Shown here piece after piece: positions 1 through 5,028 of a DNA stretch of 5,240 nt. Every line of letters starts with the position of its first letter. Positions within the stretch are counted from its first letter, which is position 1. The DNA is from Actinomycetota bacterium. GTDB lineage: Bacteria; Actinomycetota; Rubrobacteria; Rubrobacterales; Rubrobacteraceae. Location of the stretch: positions 1 to 5,240 of the forward strand of contig JAIVIG010000362.1 of NCBI GenBank assembly GCA_020200675.1, read 5' to 3'. The notes under the pieces are model-generated. The model ran no database searches and was not told the DNA's origin. It saw only the letters and a list, made by a program, of their open reading frames with translations. Made by a program: the position numbers and the translations under genes.

Positions 1-1
1 C

Positions 2-112
2 CCAAGCATCAAGGCACTGATCGCGGCGGCCTACGGTTTCTTCGAGCGCTGTAACAGAAGACCTACTGAGGTCCTCTCGATCATCGGTTCCAACCCCTCA
101 GAAATTACGTGA
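2..112 (+). CDS. C-terminal end of a probable transposase (IS630-like), cut by the window edge
   Basis: An open frame enters from the left edge and gives 36 residues before a TGA stop at 110-112. The readable tail has the segment AAYGFFERCNRRPTEVLSIIG, which resembles the C-terminal end of IS630-type DDE transposases, where an aromatic FF.R.N segment follows the last catalytic acid. The catalytic residues lie outside the window, so the family call rests on recalled resemblance of a short tail and could be wrong. No other frame of this stretch is open from the edge to a comparable point. No terminal inverted repeat could be recognised downstream, although the 113-190 stretch is noticeably more AT-rich than the genes around it, as expected for an IS end or spacer. 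Confidence 0.5.
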   Translation, partial: PSIKALIAAAYGFFERCNRRPTEVLSIIGSNPSEIT

Positions 113-190
113 ATGTACTTAGACCGGTAACCAACCATTTCTGGGTTTTAGGATTCAAGCTTCTTCCTTTTGTCGGTTTATCATCGGCGT

Positions 191-229
191 AAAAGGAGGG
201 CCCACATACAGCGGGCCCTCCGGGCTTTT
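191..229 (-). terminator. Rho-independent terminator of the PRC-barrel gene
   Basis: A perfect 9-bp GC-rich stem (195-203 with 213-221) encloses a 9-base loop. Read on the minus strand, the stem runs straight into TTTT (complement of 191-194), about 50 bases after the stop of the PRC-barrel gene. On the plus strand it is followed by GGGCTTTT, so it may also stop transcription coming from the transposase remnant at 2-112. A bidirectional terminator between convergent genes fits the layout. The remaining bases between 112 and 274 show no gene. Confidence 0.75.
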
Positions 230-273
230 ACAACCTCGTTACTTCTCGCGGAGGTTCGGGTCGACGAGAGGCC

Positions 274-921
274 CTACGCTATAGTGCGCACCCGTCGCAC
301 CCTGACGAGCACGACCGGCTGATCCATCGGCACGTCGCGGGTCTCCTCGCGGGGCTCCAAAGGCTCGTCGACTTCACGCCTGGCCGTCCTCTCTTCGAGT
401 GGCTCGATGCCCGTCGTATCGGTGGATCCCCCGAGATCCTCGCGGTCCCGGTACGTCTCGCGTCCCACGAGGTTGCGATCTTCTATACCCCCAGGGGAGG
501 TAGCGTCAGCGACACCGCTTGGAGGGCCCCCTTCGCCAACCGTGGTTCCCTCGTAGCGACCGTAAGTACCGCGCTCCGGGACAGTTTCCTGCCTCTCAAG
601 GCCGAAGTGCTCGCGGATCCTGGCCTCGAACTCGTGATCGATGTCGTCGTCGTCGTGGTAGTGTGGAGCATTCTTGACGTGATCCTTGGACGCCGCAACC
701 TCTATTCTGCGCTCCTGTTCGTCGACGCGTGCGATCTCCATCGGGATCAGGGTCTTCCCCGAAAGCCCGAAGAGGCCCATCTTTACCCCGATGTACTCCT
801 CGCGGTCGTTCTCGTCAATGAAAAGGTCGTCGACCTTGCCTATCTTCTCGCCCGCGTCGTCGTAGACTTCGTAGCCCTCGTACCTTTCTTCGAGCTCCCT
901 CAAACGGTCGTCCCTGTCCAT
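274..921 (-). CDS. PRC-barrel domain protein with a charged, probably disordered C-terminal tail
   Basis: This 215-residue protein has a PRC-barrel domain at about residues 14-85: YEVYDDAGEKIGKVDDLFID, then EEYIGVKMG and TLIPMEIARVDE. It continues with an acidic HDDDDIDHEF stretch (89-98) and a helix ending in HFGLE (105-109). PRC-barrel domains are small beta-barrels found in photosynthetic reaction centre subunit H, in RimM and in many stand-alone actinobacterial and archaeal proteins, mostly of unknown role. Residues 110-215 are rich in E, R, G and T and look disordered. The extreme end (VVLVRVRRVRT) faintly recalls DUF2382, which is often fused to this domain, but it is too short to assign. 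No signal peptide or membrane segment is seen, so a cytosolic location is inferred. The ATG at 919-921 has a weak Shine-Dalgarno (GGGTGAG, complement of 927-933). It is monocistronic by layout: IS elements lie on both sides and a terminator follows. A stress-related role is only a guess. Confidence 0.9.
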   Translation of the reverse strand: MDRDDRLRELEERYEGYEVYDDAGEKIGKVDDLFIDENDREEYIGVKMGLFGLSGKTLIPMEIARVDEQERRIEVAASKDHVKNAPHYHDDDDIDHEFEARIREHFGLERQETVPERGTYGRYEGTTVGEGGPPSGVADATSPGGIEDRNLVGRETYRDREDLGGSTDTTGIEPLEERTARREVDEPLEPREETRDVPMDQPVVLVRVRRVRTIA

Positions 922-1114
922 GATGTCTCACCCTATAACGCTTGCGATCACGGTAAATGATCGTTTGAGGAGGGGCGATTCGTCATGAAGCAAATGGTCC
1001 ATCTTCCTCTGGTGCAAAAGAACCACGAATCCCTAGTAAATTTGCTCTATGAATACCTAGAAGGAATCTCATAAACGGCACAAAGTCCCTGCTACTAGGC
1101 AAACTCTTGGCGTC

Positions 1115-1151
1115 GAAAGCCACCGCGCAGCTCCCCCCGCGAGGGGCTTTC
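1115..1151. repeat. Imperfect hairpin, 7 bp plus 4 bp stems
   Basis: GAAAGCC at 1115-1121 pairs perfectly with GGCTTTC at 1145-1151. CGCG at 1124-1127 pairs with CGCG at 1138-1141 across a small internal loop. On the plus strand it is followed by only a weak T-run inside the stem and then CTCG, so it is a poor terminator. A third copy of the motif at 1212-1220 offers an alternative partner (see findings). Confidence 0.5.
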
Positions 1152-1220
1152 TCGTGAAGTACGGCTCTCTAGGTTTCGAAGGATTTATCTGCGGTGTGTT
1201 TGGGTCTCCGGGAAAGCCCC
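1143..1220. repeat. Inverted repeat pair, 9 bp perfect, 60-base spacer
   Basis: GGGGCTTTC at 1143-1151 is the exact reverse complement of GAAAGCCCC at 1212-1220. The similarity extends imperfectly outwards to arms of about 22 bases with roughly 16 matches. The left arm is shared with the 1115-1151 hairpin, so the two structures exclude each other. It could be a relic of a small mobile element, a regulatory leader of the minus-strand PRC-barrel gene, or chance in GC-rich DNA. Confidence 0.4.
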
Positions 1221-1289
1221 GCACGGCGGCACGCCTCACACACTTCATCCTTGTTATACCTACTCAACTTTGTAGTCCCGTCTGGATTA

Positions 1290-1306
1290 GGGCGTGCCTG
1301 CAAATC
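1290..1306 (+). repeat. Candidate left terminal inverted repeat of the IS5-family element
   Basis: GGGCGTGCCTGCAAATC read inwards matches the other end read inwards (complement of 2124-2140) at 11 of 17 positions, mainly GGCG, GCAA and TC. The transposase stop codon (1305-1307) overlaps its inner edge, which is tight but seen in compact IS elements. Confidence 0.4.
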
Positions 1307-2107
1307 AAAGCCACAGCACCACGACCGCTAAGCTCAACATCCCACCGTAGTTCACGACTCGCTTCTCGTACCGGGTGGCAATCCGACGCCACTGCTTGAG
1401 CCGGTTTATCAGACGCTCGACCTTGTTCCGTTCCCGGTATGCTTCCCGGTCAAAGCTCTCGTCTCTACCCTGGTCGGACCGAAGTGGGATGACTGGCCTA
1501 ACCGCCTTGCTGTTCAAATAGTTGCGGATGTGGTTACTGCTATAACCCTTGTCCGCTACCACCATCTCCGGCCGGAGCCTGGGACGTCCTCGCCCGGCTC
1601 GCTTTACCACTCCCGCCTCTAGCAGAGGCTCGAACACCGCGTCCTCGTGTCTCTATCCGGGGGTCACGACAAACGTTAGGAGCTTGCCATACACTTCGGC
1701 TTTGACGTGAATCTTGCTAGTAAAGCCTCCGCGACTCCAACCGAGTGCCTCGTCTTCCTGACAGCTACCTCTAGCACCTGCAGCGTTCTGGTGAGCGCGT
1801 ATCGAGCTACCGTCGATGAAGTGCTTGGACCAGTCGATCTCTCCCGGTCCGCATCTCGCTGTAGCTCGGCGAGTATCTTCTGCCAGGTACCCGAGGCGGT
1901 CCAGCGGTAGAAGCGACTGGCGGCAGTCCTCCAGCACACCCCCGCGTCGGCGGGCAGATACCGCCACGGTGCCTCGGTGCGCAGAATCCACAGGATTGCG
2001 TTCACCACGGTGCGATGATCCTTAGCGGGTCGTCCTCGCGATGGCCTCTGTAGGGGTAGTAACGGCAGTAGGTGTGCCCACTGCCCTTCCGTAAGCTCGT
2101 CGATCAT
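1305..2107 (-). pseudogene. IS5-family DDE transposase, interrupted by a -1 frame change and an amber stop
   Basis: Read on the minus strand, three pieces together make one IS427-type transposase of about 267 residues. The first, from ATG at 2105-2107, holds the N-terminal helix-turn-helix-like DUF4096 region (LTEGQWAHLLPLLP, GRPAKDHRTVVNAILWILRT, APWRYLP) to about residue 89. The frame then changes by -1 near 1845-1850 into the segment EIDWSKHFIDGSSIRAHQ, which carries the first catalytic Asp (FIDGS) and GFTSKIHVK. An in-frame TAG at 1653-1655 follows TPG. The same frame resumes as RHEDAVFEPLLEAG and contains the second Asp (VVADKGY) and the catalytic Glu in NKVERLINRLKQWRRIATRY, ending at a TGA at 1305-1307. 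Relatives commonly read TPGQRH at the amber site, so a CAG to TAG change is the simplest explanation. The -1 change could be the programmed shift known for this group, but I see no classic slippery heptamer. The amber stop makes an active enzyme unlikely. Confidence 0.85.
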
Positions 2108-2550
2108 GGTCGGACGTCCGGCTGAGTTGCCGTGTCGCCACTAGCTTGATGTCCTCGCCTCTTCCCGCGAAACAAGTCGTACACGGACGGCGCGCCGGCG
2201 AAACACCAGAGGGCGATCACCGGGTCGCAGATGGCGCATCCGAACGACGAATCCGGGACGAACGGAACAATGGGGTTCCCATAGAGATGATGCAGTACAT
2301 CCCAGCCGGTGTGCAAAAGCCAGCCGACGCCTACAAAACTATAGGATCGCAGCCCCCTGTAGGCACAGTAGGTGACCACGGCCAGGAAGGCAAACTCCCA
2401 TATGCCGAAGCCTCCACTCAGGTACGCCGCGCCTGCTCCCGCGATAAAGATGGCGTTGAAGCTTCGCCTGTTCGGCTCTTTGAACAGAGAAGAGAGCGAT
2501 ATGTAGACAAGCGCGACAACAATCGGTCCGAGGACATCCATGATGCTCAT
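2104..2550 (-). CDS. DUF6010-like small integral membrane protein, 3' end altered by the IS
   Basis: This 148-residue protein has about four hydrophobic segments: residues 6-23, 32-50, 51-66 and, after a polar loop, 72-92, with another at 106-127. Conserved-looking motifs are HTGWDVLHHLYGNPIVPF (80-97) and SSFGCAICDPVIALWCFAGAPS (102-122). The H-x3-D-x2-HH cluster and the C-x2-C-D pair could bind metal, but that is inference. The sequence resembles the uncharacterised DUF6010 family. The first ATG (2548-2550) is preferred because GAAAGGA (complement of 2559-2565) sits 8 bases upstream, while a second ATG three codons on is too far from it. The putative IS right end falls at codon 136-137, so residues 137-148 (SGDTATQPDVRP) are probably IS-encoded. 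Its TGA (2104-2106) overlaps the ATG of the transposase (2105-2107), which could couple their translation. All recognisable family motifs lie before the junction, so the protein may still work. Confidence 0.8.
   Translation of the reverse strand: MSIMDVLGPIVVALVYISLSSLFKEPNRRSFNAIFIAGAGAAYLSGGFGIWEFAFLAVVTYCAYRGLRSYSFVGVGWLLHTGWDVLHHLYGNPIVPFVPDSSFGCAICDPVIALWCFAGAPSVYDLFRGKRRGHQASGDTATQPDVRP
2124..2140 (-). repeat. Candidate right terminal inverted repeat of the IS5-family element
   Basis: Read inwards on the minus strand it starts TGGCGACACGGCAACTC and matches the left candidate at 11 of 17 positions. It lies 17 bases upstream of the transposase ATG, so the transposase promoter would have to be in the repeat or in the DUF6010-like gene. 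CTAG (2141-2144) follows directly. Confidence 0.4.
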
Positions 2551-2741
2551 CTGCGGGATCCTTTCAACACGCCTCTACACAGCGGCAACCTCACTCGGTC
2601 GTGTAGATCCTAAGCGACGAACGCAACCGGGATAAGTGGCGCGATTGCCATATATAGACAGATTCTCGCCATGAAGCTCAAAGCGCCGCAATCATCTACC
2701 GCAGCCGGGGGATAAACGACCACAATAGACCGGGAAATCAG

Positions 2742-2770
2742 CTGGCTGGAAGTATGCGATGGTGTAGAGT
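2742..2770 (+). promoter_or_regulatory. Candidate promoter for a leaderless GlxA-family transcript
   Basis: TAGAGT at 2765-2770 fits the TANNNT pattern of actinobacterial -10 boxes and ends 6 bases before the ATG at 2777, the spacing expected when transcription starts at the first base of the start codon. A weak -35 (CTGGCT, 2742-2747, 3 of 6 matches to TTGACA) lies 17 bases further up. No good Shine-Dalgarno exists before this ATG, which fits leaderless translation. The match is short and could be chance. Confidence 0.35.
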
Positions 2771-2776
2771 ATCGCC

Positions 2777-3727
2777 ATGCACACGGTGGTCGTCCTTGCA
2801 CTGGACGGGGTTTTGGCCTTCGACCTTTCCACCCCGGTGGAGGTCTTCGGGCGCGCCCGGCTGCCCGACGGGCGGACGGCGTACCGGGTGTGCGTCTGCG
2901 CCCCGGCGGACGAGGTCGACGCGGGCGTTCTTACCATCCGTGCCCCCTGGGGCTTGGACGCGCTGGCCGGGGCCGACACGATCGTCGTGCCTGGCCTGGC
3001 CGACCCCACGGCGCCGGTCCCCGAGGACGCTTTACGCGCGCTGCGGGCGGCGGCGGAGGGCGGCACGCGGATCGCGTCGATCTGCGTGGGCGCGTTCACC
3101 CTGGCCGCCGCCGGGCTTCTGGACGGCCTGCGCGCGACCACGCACTGGGCGGCGGCGAAAGAATTGTCCCGCTGGTACCCGCGCCTCGACGTGGACGCGG
3201 ACGTCCTCTTCGTCGACAACGGCCGGATCCTCACCTCGGCCGGAGCCGCCGCCGGGCTCGATCTGTGCCTGCACATGATCCGCCAAGATCACGGCTCCGC
3301 GGTGGCCGCCGACGCCGCCCGGGTGGCCGTGATGCCCCTGGAGCGCGACGGCGGGCAGGCCCAATACATCGTGCACGAGCAGCCCGGCGCGGACGGCTCC
3401 AGCCTCGAACCGCTCCTGCGGTGGATGGAAGAGAACGCTCACCGAAAATTGACCCTCGACGACATCGCCACCCGGGCGACGATGAGCGCCCGCACCTTGA
3501 ACCGGCGCTTCCGCGAGCAGACCGGCGCGACCCCGCTGCAATGGCTGCGCAGATCCCGGATCCGCAGGGCGCAGCGCCTGCTCGAGACCACGGGGCATTC
3601 CGTCGAGCGAATCGCCAGTGAGGTCGGGTTCGGCTCCCCGACGAGCTTCCGCGACCTTTTCAAGAGGCTCGTCGGCACCAGCCCACGCGACTACCGGCGC
3701 ACGTTCGGAGGTTCACCCGCACGGTGA
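2777..3727 (+). CDS. GlxA-family transcriptional regulator (DJ-1/PfpI-like domain plus AraC-type HTH)
   Basis: This 316-residue protein has the two-part build of the GlxA family. Residues 1-185 form a DJ-1/PfpI (class I glutamine amidotransferase-like) domain: MHTVVVLALDGVLAFDLSTP at the start, the nucleophile-elbow motif SICVGAF with Cys103, TTHW with His123, and LTSAGAAAGLDLCLHMIR (152-169). Residues 215-310 form the AraC-type DNA-binding domain. Its first HTH is at about 226-249 (LTLDDIATRATMSARTLNRRF) and the second at about 274-303 (HSVERIASEVGFGSPTSFRDLFKR), closing with the family signature GTSPRDYRRTF. In this family the N-terminal domain is thought to sense a ligand rather than act as an enzyme, and known members control amine, amino acid or nitrogen metabolism; the ligand here is unknown. 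An in-frame TAG at 2765-2767 rules out a longer start. The gene is full length with no break and is visibly richer in GC than the flanking spacers. Its target is not obvious: the next plus-strand gene is 340 bases away, and the DUF6010-like gene diverges from it. Confidence 0.95.
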   Translation: MHTVVVLALDGVLAFDLSTPVEVFGRARLPDGRTAYRVCVCAPADEVDAGVLTIRAPWGLDALAGADTIVVPGLADPTAPVPEDALRALRAAAEGGTRIASICVGAFTLAAAGLLDGLRATTHWAAAKELSRWYPRLDVDADVLFVDNGRILTSAGAAAGLDLCLHMIRQDHGSAVAADAARVAVMPLERDGGQAQYIVHEQPGADGSSLEPLLRWMEENAHRKLTLDDIATRATMSARTLNRRFREQTGATPLQWLRRSRIRRAQRLLETTGHSVERIASEVGFGSPTSFRDLFKRLVGTSPRDYRRTFGGSPAR

Positions 3728-3888
3728 CCATGCGATTTGTTGTGCAGAGCAGACGATGAGTGCCGGCAGAAGGTGCTCTCTAAACTACAGCGGGAAGCTG
3801 ACCAGCAAGGGACAGCCAAGTACTATATTGTGACGTTGGCTCTGGTAGCAGTAGTCTCGTCGCCCTAATTTGCAAACGCGCCCTAGAG

Positions 3889-3918
3889 TACTGCGTGCAT
3901 TGTCACCATAGCGCAGTA
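3889..3918. repeat. Perfect 7-bp inverted repeat with 16-base centre
   Basis: TACTGCG (3889-3895) is the exact reverse complement of CGCAGTA (3912-3918). The spacing suits a dyad operator bound by a dimeric regulator, or a small hairpin. It lies about 160 bases after the regulator gene and 150 before the methyltransferase. No second copy was noticed in the window. Confidence 0.35.
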
Positions 3919-3974
3919 TCGGGCCTCTGGTACACTTCCCATGAGCTGTGGCGCGGGCTCTGAACTCTGGCGGA

Positions 3975-3997
3975 GCGGCTTGCGCCGCGCCTCTTTT
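3975..3997 (+). terminator. Possible rho-independent terminator ahead of the methyltransferase gene
   Basis: GCGGC (3975-3979) pairs with GCCGC (3984-3988) around a TTGC loop and is followed by GCCTCTTTT, an imperfect T-run (TTTT at 3994-3997). A competing 7-bp stem, GGCGCGG (3950-3956) with CCGCGCC (3985-3991), uses part of the same right arm and sits even closer to the T-run. Either could end transcription from the regulator gene. The T-run is short, so the call is tentative. Confidence 0.4.
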
Positions 3998-4070
3998 CTC
4001 TATACTCCGATCAATTCTACTCGCTCTTGACCGGCTTGGCCGACGGGCGTGAACAACCGGAACCGGAAGG

Positions 4071-4892
4071 ATGTGTTCGCGGATTGGAAATTCGATGACT
4101 CCCGGGTTATATCGGGAAAACCCGCTTTCGCTGGAAGAACGCGAGGTGTACGAGCGAGATCTTATCTCCTTCTGCGACCGCGAGCTGGACCTCCTCGGCG
4201 ACACCGAGGGCCTCGACGTCCTCTACGCCGGGGGCTCCTCCCCGCTCTGGCTCGAAGGCCTCAGCCAGCGCATCGGCAGAATGGGTACCCTCGTAGCTCT
4301 CGAAGCGGACACCGAGCTCGTCGAAGAGGGCCGGGAGCTTTTGCGGGATGCCGACCTCGCCGCACCGGTCCGGATCGTCGCCGGCGACGTTTTTCGTCCC
4401 CCATTCGAGAGGAATACGTTCGATCTCGCCTACTCCGCCGGGCTCTTCCACGAGCTAGACGTGCGTGAGAGGAGCGCAGAAGAAGCACTCGCGGCCCTCG
4501 CCTCCGTCGTCAGGACCGGCGGGAGGGTCGCGACGAGCGACTTCGTGGACTCCGTGTCCGCGGTGCAGCTCGAAGACGAGGAGCTACACCGCGAGCTGGC
4601 GCGGGAGCTTTCAGGCGCCGAGCTCTACGGCATCGGCCCGCCGGAGCGTCTCGTCGCGCTCCACGAGGCGCTGCTCGATGACGTGCGGTGGCGGATTTCG
4701 CCTCCACATCCTGTCAGATATCTCGACAGGGTCGTCCTCGCCGAAGAAGAGCCCGAGGGATCACAAAGTTTGCCCGTGGGCAAGAGACGGAGGCTGAGCG
4801 GACGCCTCGAAGCACTCCGGGAGCGCATTCGGAGAGACGGATACACCCGCCCGGCCACTCTTTACCTCGAGGGCTCTGTCTTCGAGAGCTAG
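4071..4892 (+). CDS. Class I SAM-dependent methyltransferase-like protein
   Basis: This 273-residue protein has a Rossmann-type methyltransferase core at about residues 45-160. Motif I lies around LDVLYAGGSSPLW (48-60). An acidic residue at the end of strand 2 (VALEAD, 75-80) would bind the ribose of S-adenosylmethionine. GDVFRPPF (105-112) follows, then the motif IV region FDLAYSAGLFHEL (117-129) and the post-motif VVRTGGRVATSDF (146-158). Motif I is unusual: families of this type normally have a G-x-G-x-G loop, here replaced by AGGSS, so binding of the cofactor should not be taken for granted. The substrate is unknown. The C-terminal 110 residues are charged, with a basic stretch KRRRLSGRLEALRERIRR (238-255), and are not recognised. 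An in-frame TGA at 4050-4052 limits the start to ATG 4071 (GGAA at 4059-4062 upstream) or to ATG 4095, which would remove eight poorly structured residues. The terminator-like hairpin upstream suggests its own promoter. Confidence 0.8.
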   Translation: MCSRIGNSMTPGLYRENPLSLEEREVYERDLISFCDRELDLLGDTEGLDVLYAGGSSPLWLEGLSQRIGRMGTLVALEADTELVEEGRELLRDADLAAPVRIVAGDVFRPPFERNTFDLAYSAGLFHELDVRERSAEEALAALASVVRTGGRVATSDFVDSVSAVQLEDEELHRELARELSGAELYGIGPPERLVALHEALLDDVRWRISPPHPVRYLDRVVLAEEEPEGSQSLPVGKRRRLSGRLEALRERIRRDGYTRPATLYLEGSVFES

Positions 4893-4907
4893 ACGTTAGC
4901 ACTATCG

Positions 4908-4934
4908 CGCCGACCGGCACCACCACGGCCGGCG
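4908..4934 (+). terminator. GC-rich hairpin after the methyltransferase gene, no T-run
   Basis: A 9-bp stem with one A-C mismatch (4908-4916 with 4926-4934) encloses a 9-base loop and starts 15 bases after the methyltransferase stop. There is no T-run after it. Hairpins without a U-tract have been proposed as terminators in actinobacteria, so it may end the methyltransferase transcript, but the evidence is weak. Confidence 0.35.
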
Positions 4935-4970
4935 TAAGCGGTCCCGAAAAATATGCTACGCCCCTTGCGG

Positions 4971-4999
4971 TTGTCGGCGCTACCGTATATGTTTATTTT
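4971..4999 (+). promoter_or_regulatory. Candidate promoter of the right-edge membrane protein gene
   Basis: TTGTCG (4971-4976) and TATTTT (4994-4999) each match the -35 and -10 consensus at four of six positions and are separated by 17 bases. This falls in a short AT-rich patch in otherwise GC-rich DNA, 30 bases before the start codon. TTGCGG (4965-4970) with TATGTT (4988-4993) is an alternative with the same spacing. Confidence 0.4.
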
Positions 5000-5028
5000 A
5001 GTAATGGAAGTTCCAGAAAGGAGAACGT

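Larger units (their letters stand above)
922..1289. other. Intergenic stretch without a convincing gene
   Basis: This stretch of about 370 bases lies between the start of the PRC-barrel gene and the left end of the IS5-family element. A short plus-strand open frame from 1154 runs on into the transposase region; it has no recognisable content and is antisense to the transposase, so I do not call it. The stretch should hold the promoter of the PRC-barrel gene on the minus strand, but I see no clean -35/-10 pair. It contains the set of inverted repeats listed separately (1115-1220). The segment next to the IS (1172-1289) may be the displaced 3' end or downstream region of the DUF6010-like gene. 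Confidence 0.6.
1290..2141 (-). mobile_element. IS5-family insertion sequence (IS427-like), about 850 bp, transposase disrupted
   Basis: The element is defined by a transposase reading frame covering nearly its whole length on the minus strand. Candidate imperfect terminal inverted repeats are at 1290-1306 and 2124-2140 (11 of 17 positions match without gaps). The dinucleotide TA flanks both sides (1288-1289 and 2142-2143), within TTAG on the left and CTAG on the right. IS427-type elements are typically 800-900 bp and duplicate a short TA-centred target, so size and flanks agree, but a 2-base duplication is weak evidence. The exact outer base on each side is uncertain by one or two positions, because the right end carries an extra base relative to the left. 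The element has landed in the 3' end of the DUF6010-like gene. Confidence 0.75.
3728..4070. other. Intergenic stretch with hairpins, no gene seen
   Basis: This stretch of about 340 bases lies between the GlxA-type regulator and the methyltransferase. Short frames here lack a ribosome binding site and family resemblance, or are shadows running out of the neighbouring genes. Composition is more mixed than in the genes. It holds a perfect 7-bp inverted repeat (3889-3918) and a terminator-like hairpin region (3950-3997). TATACT at 4001-4006 could be a -10 box for the methyltransferase, with TTGCGC (3980-3985) as a poor -35 at a short 15-base spacing; I do not call it a promoter. Confidence 0.6.

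Noticed and set aside
640..658. Run of GTC triplets as a possible microsatellite
   Set aside because: It encodes the DDDD stretch of the PRC-barrel protein on the minus strand; low-complexity acidic coding explains it.
607..960. Plus-strand open frame of 117 codons opposite the PRC-barrel gene
   Set aside because: It is antisense to a clearly recognisable protein, and its valine-rich stretch merely reflects the repeated GTC triplets opposite the Asp run. No ribosome binding site or family resemblance.
1154..1399. Plus-strand open frame of 81 codons
   Set aside because: It runs from the intergenic stretch into the antisense of the transposase C-terminus, has no recognisable content and no good ribosome binding site.
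2146..2613. Plus-strand frame of 155 codons
   Set aside because: It is antisense to the DUF6010-like gene, whose sequence has clear family motifs and a good ribosome binding site.
2610..2801. Minus-strand frame of 63 codons between the DUF6010-like gene and the regulator
   Set aside because: It overlaps the regulator start on the opposite strand, with no ribosome binding site and no resemblance to a known protein.
2692..3276. Long opposite-strand and alternative-frame ORFs over the regulator gene
   Set aside because: These are shadows expected in GC-rich coding DNA; their translations are Arg/Ala/Pro-rich and unlike real proteins, whereas the 2777-3727 frame matches a known family end to end.
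3785..4204. Minus-strand frame of 139 codons across the spacer and the methyltransferase start
   Set aside because: Serine/arginine-rich translation without a recognisable domain, and it overlaps the N-terminus of the methyltransferase.
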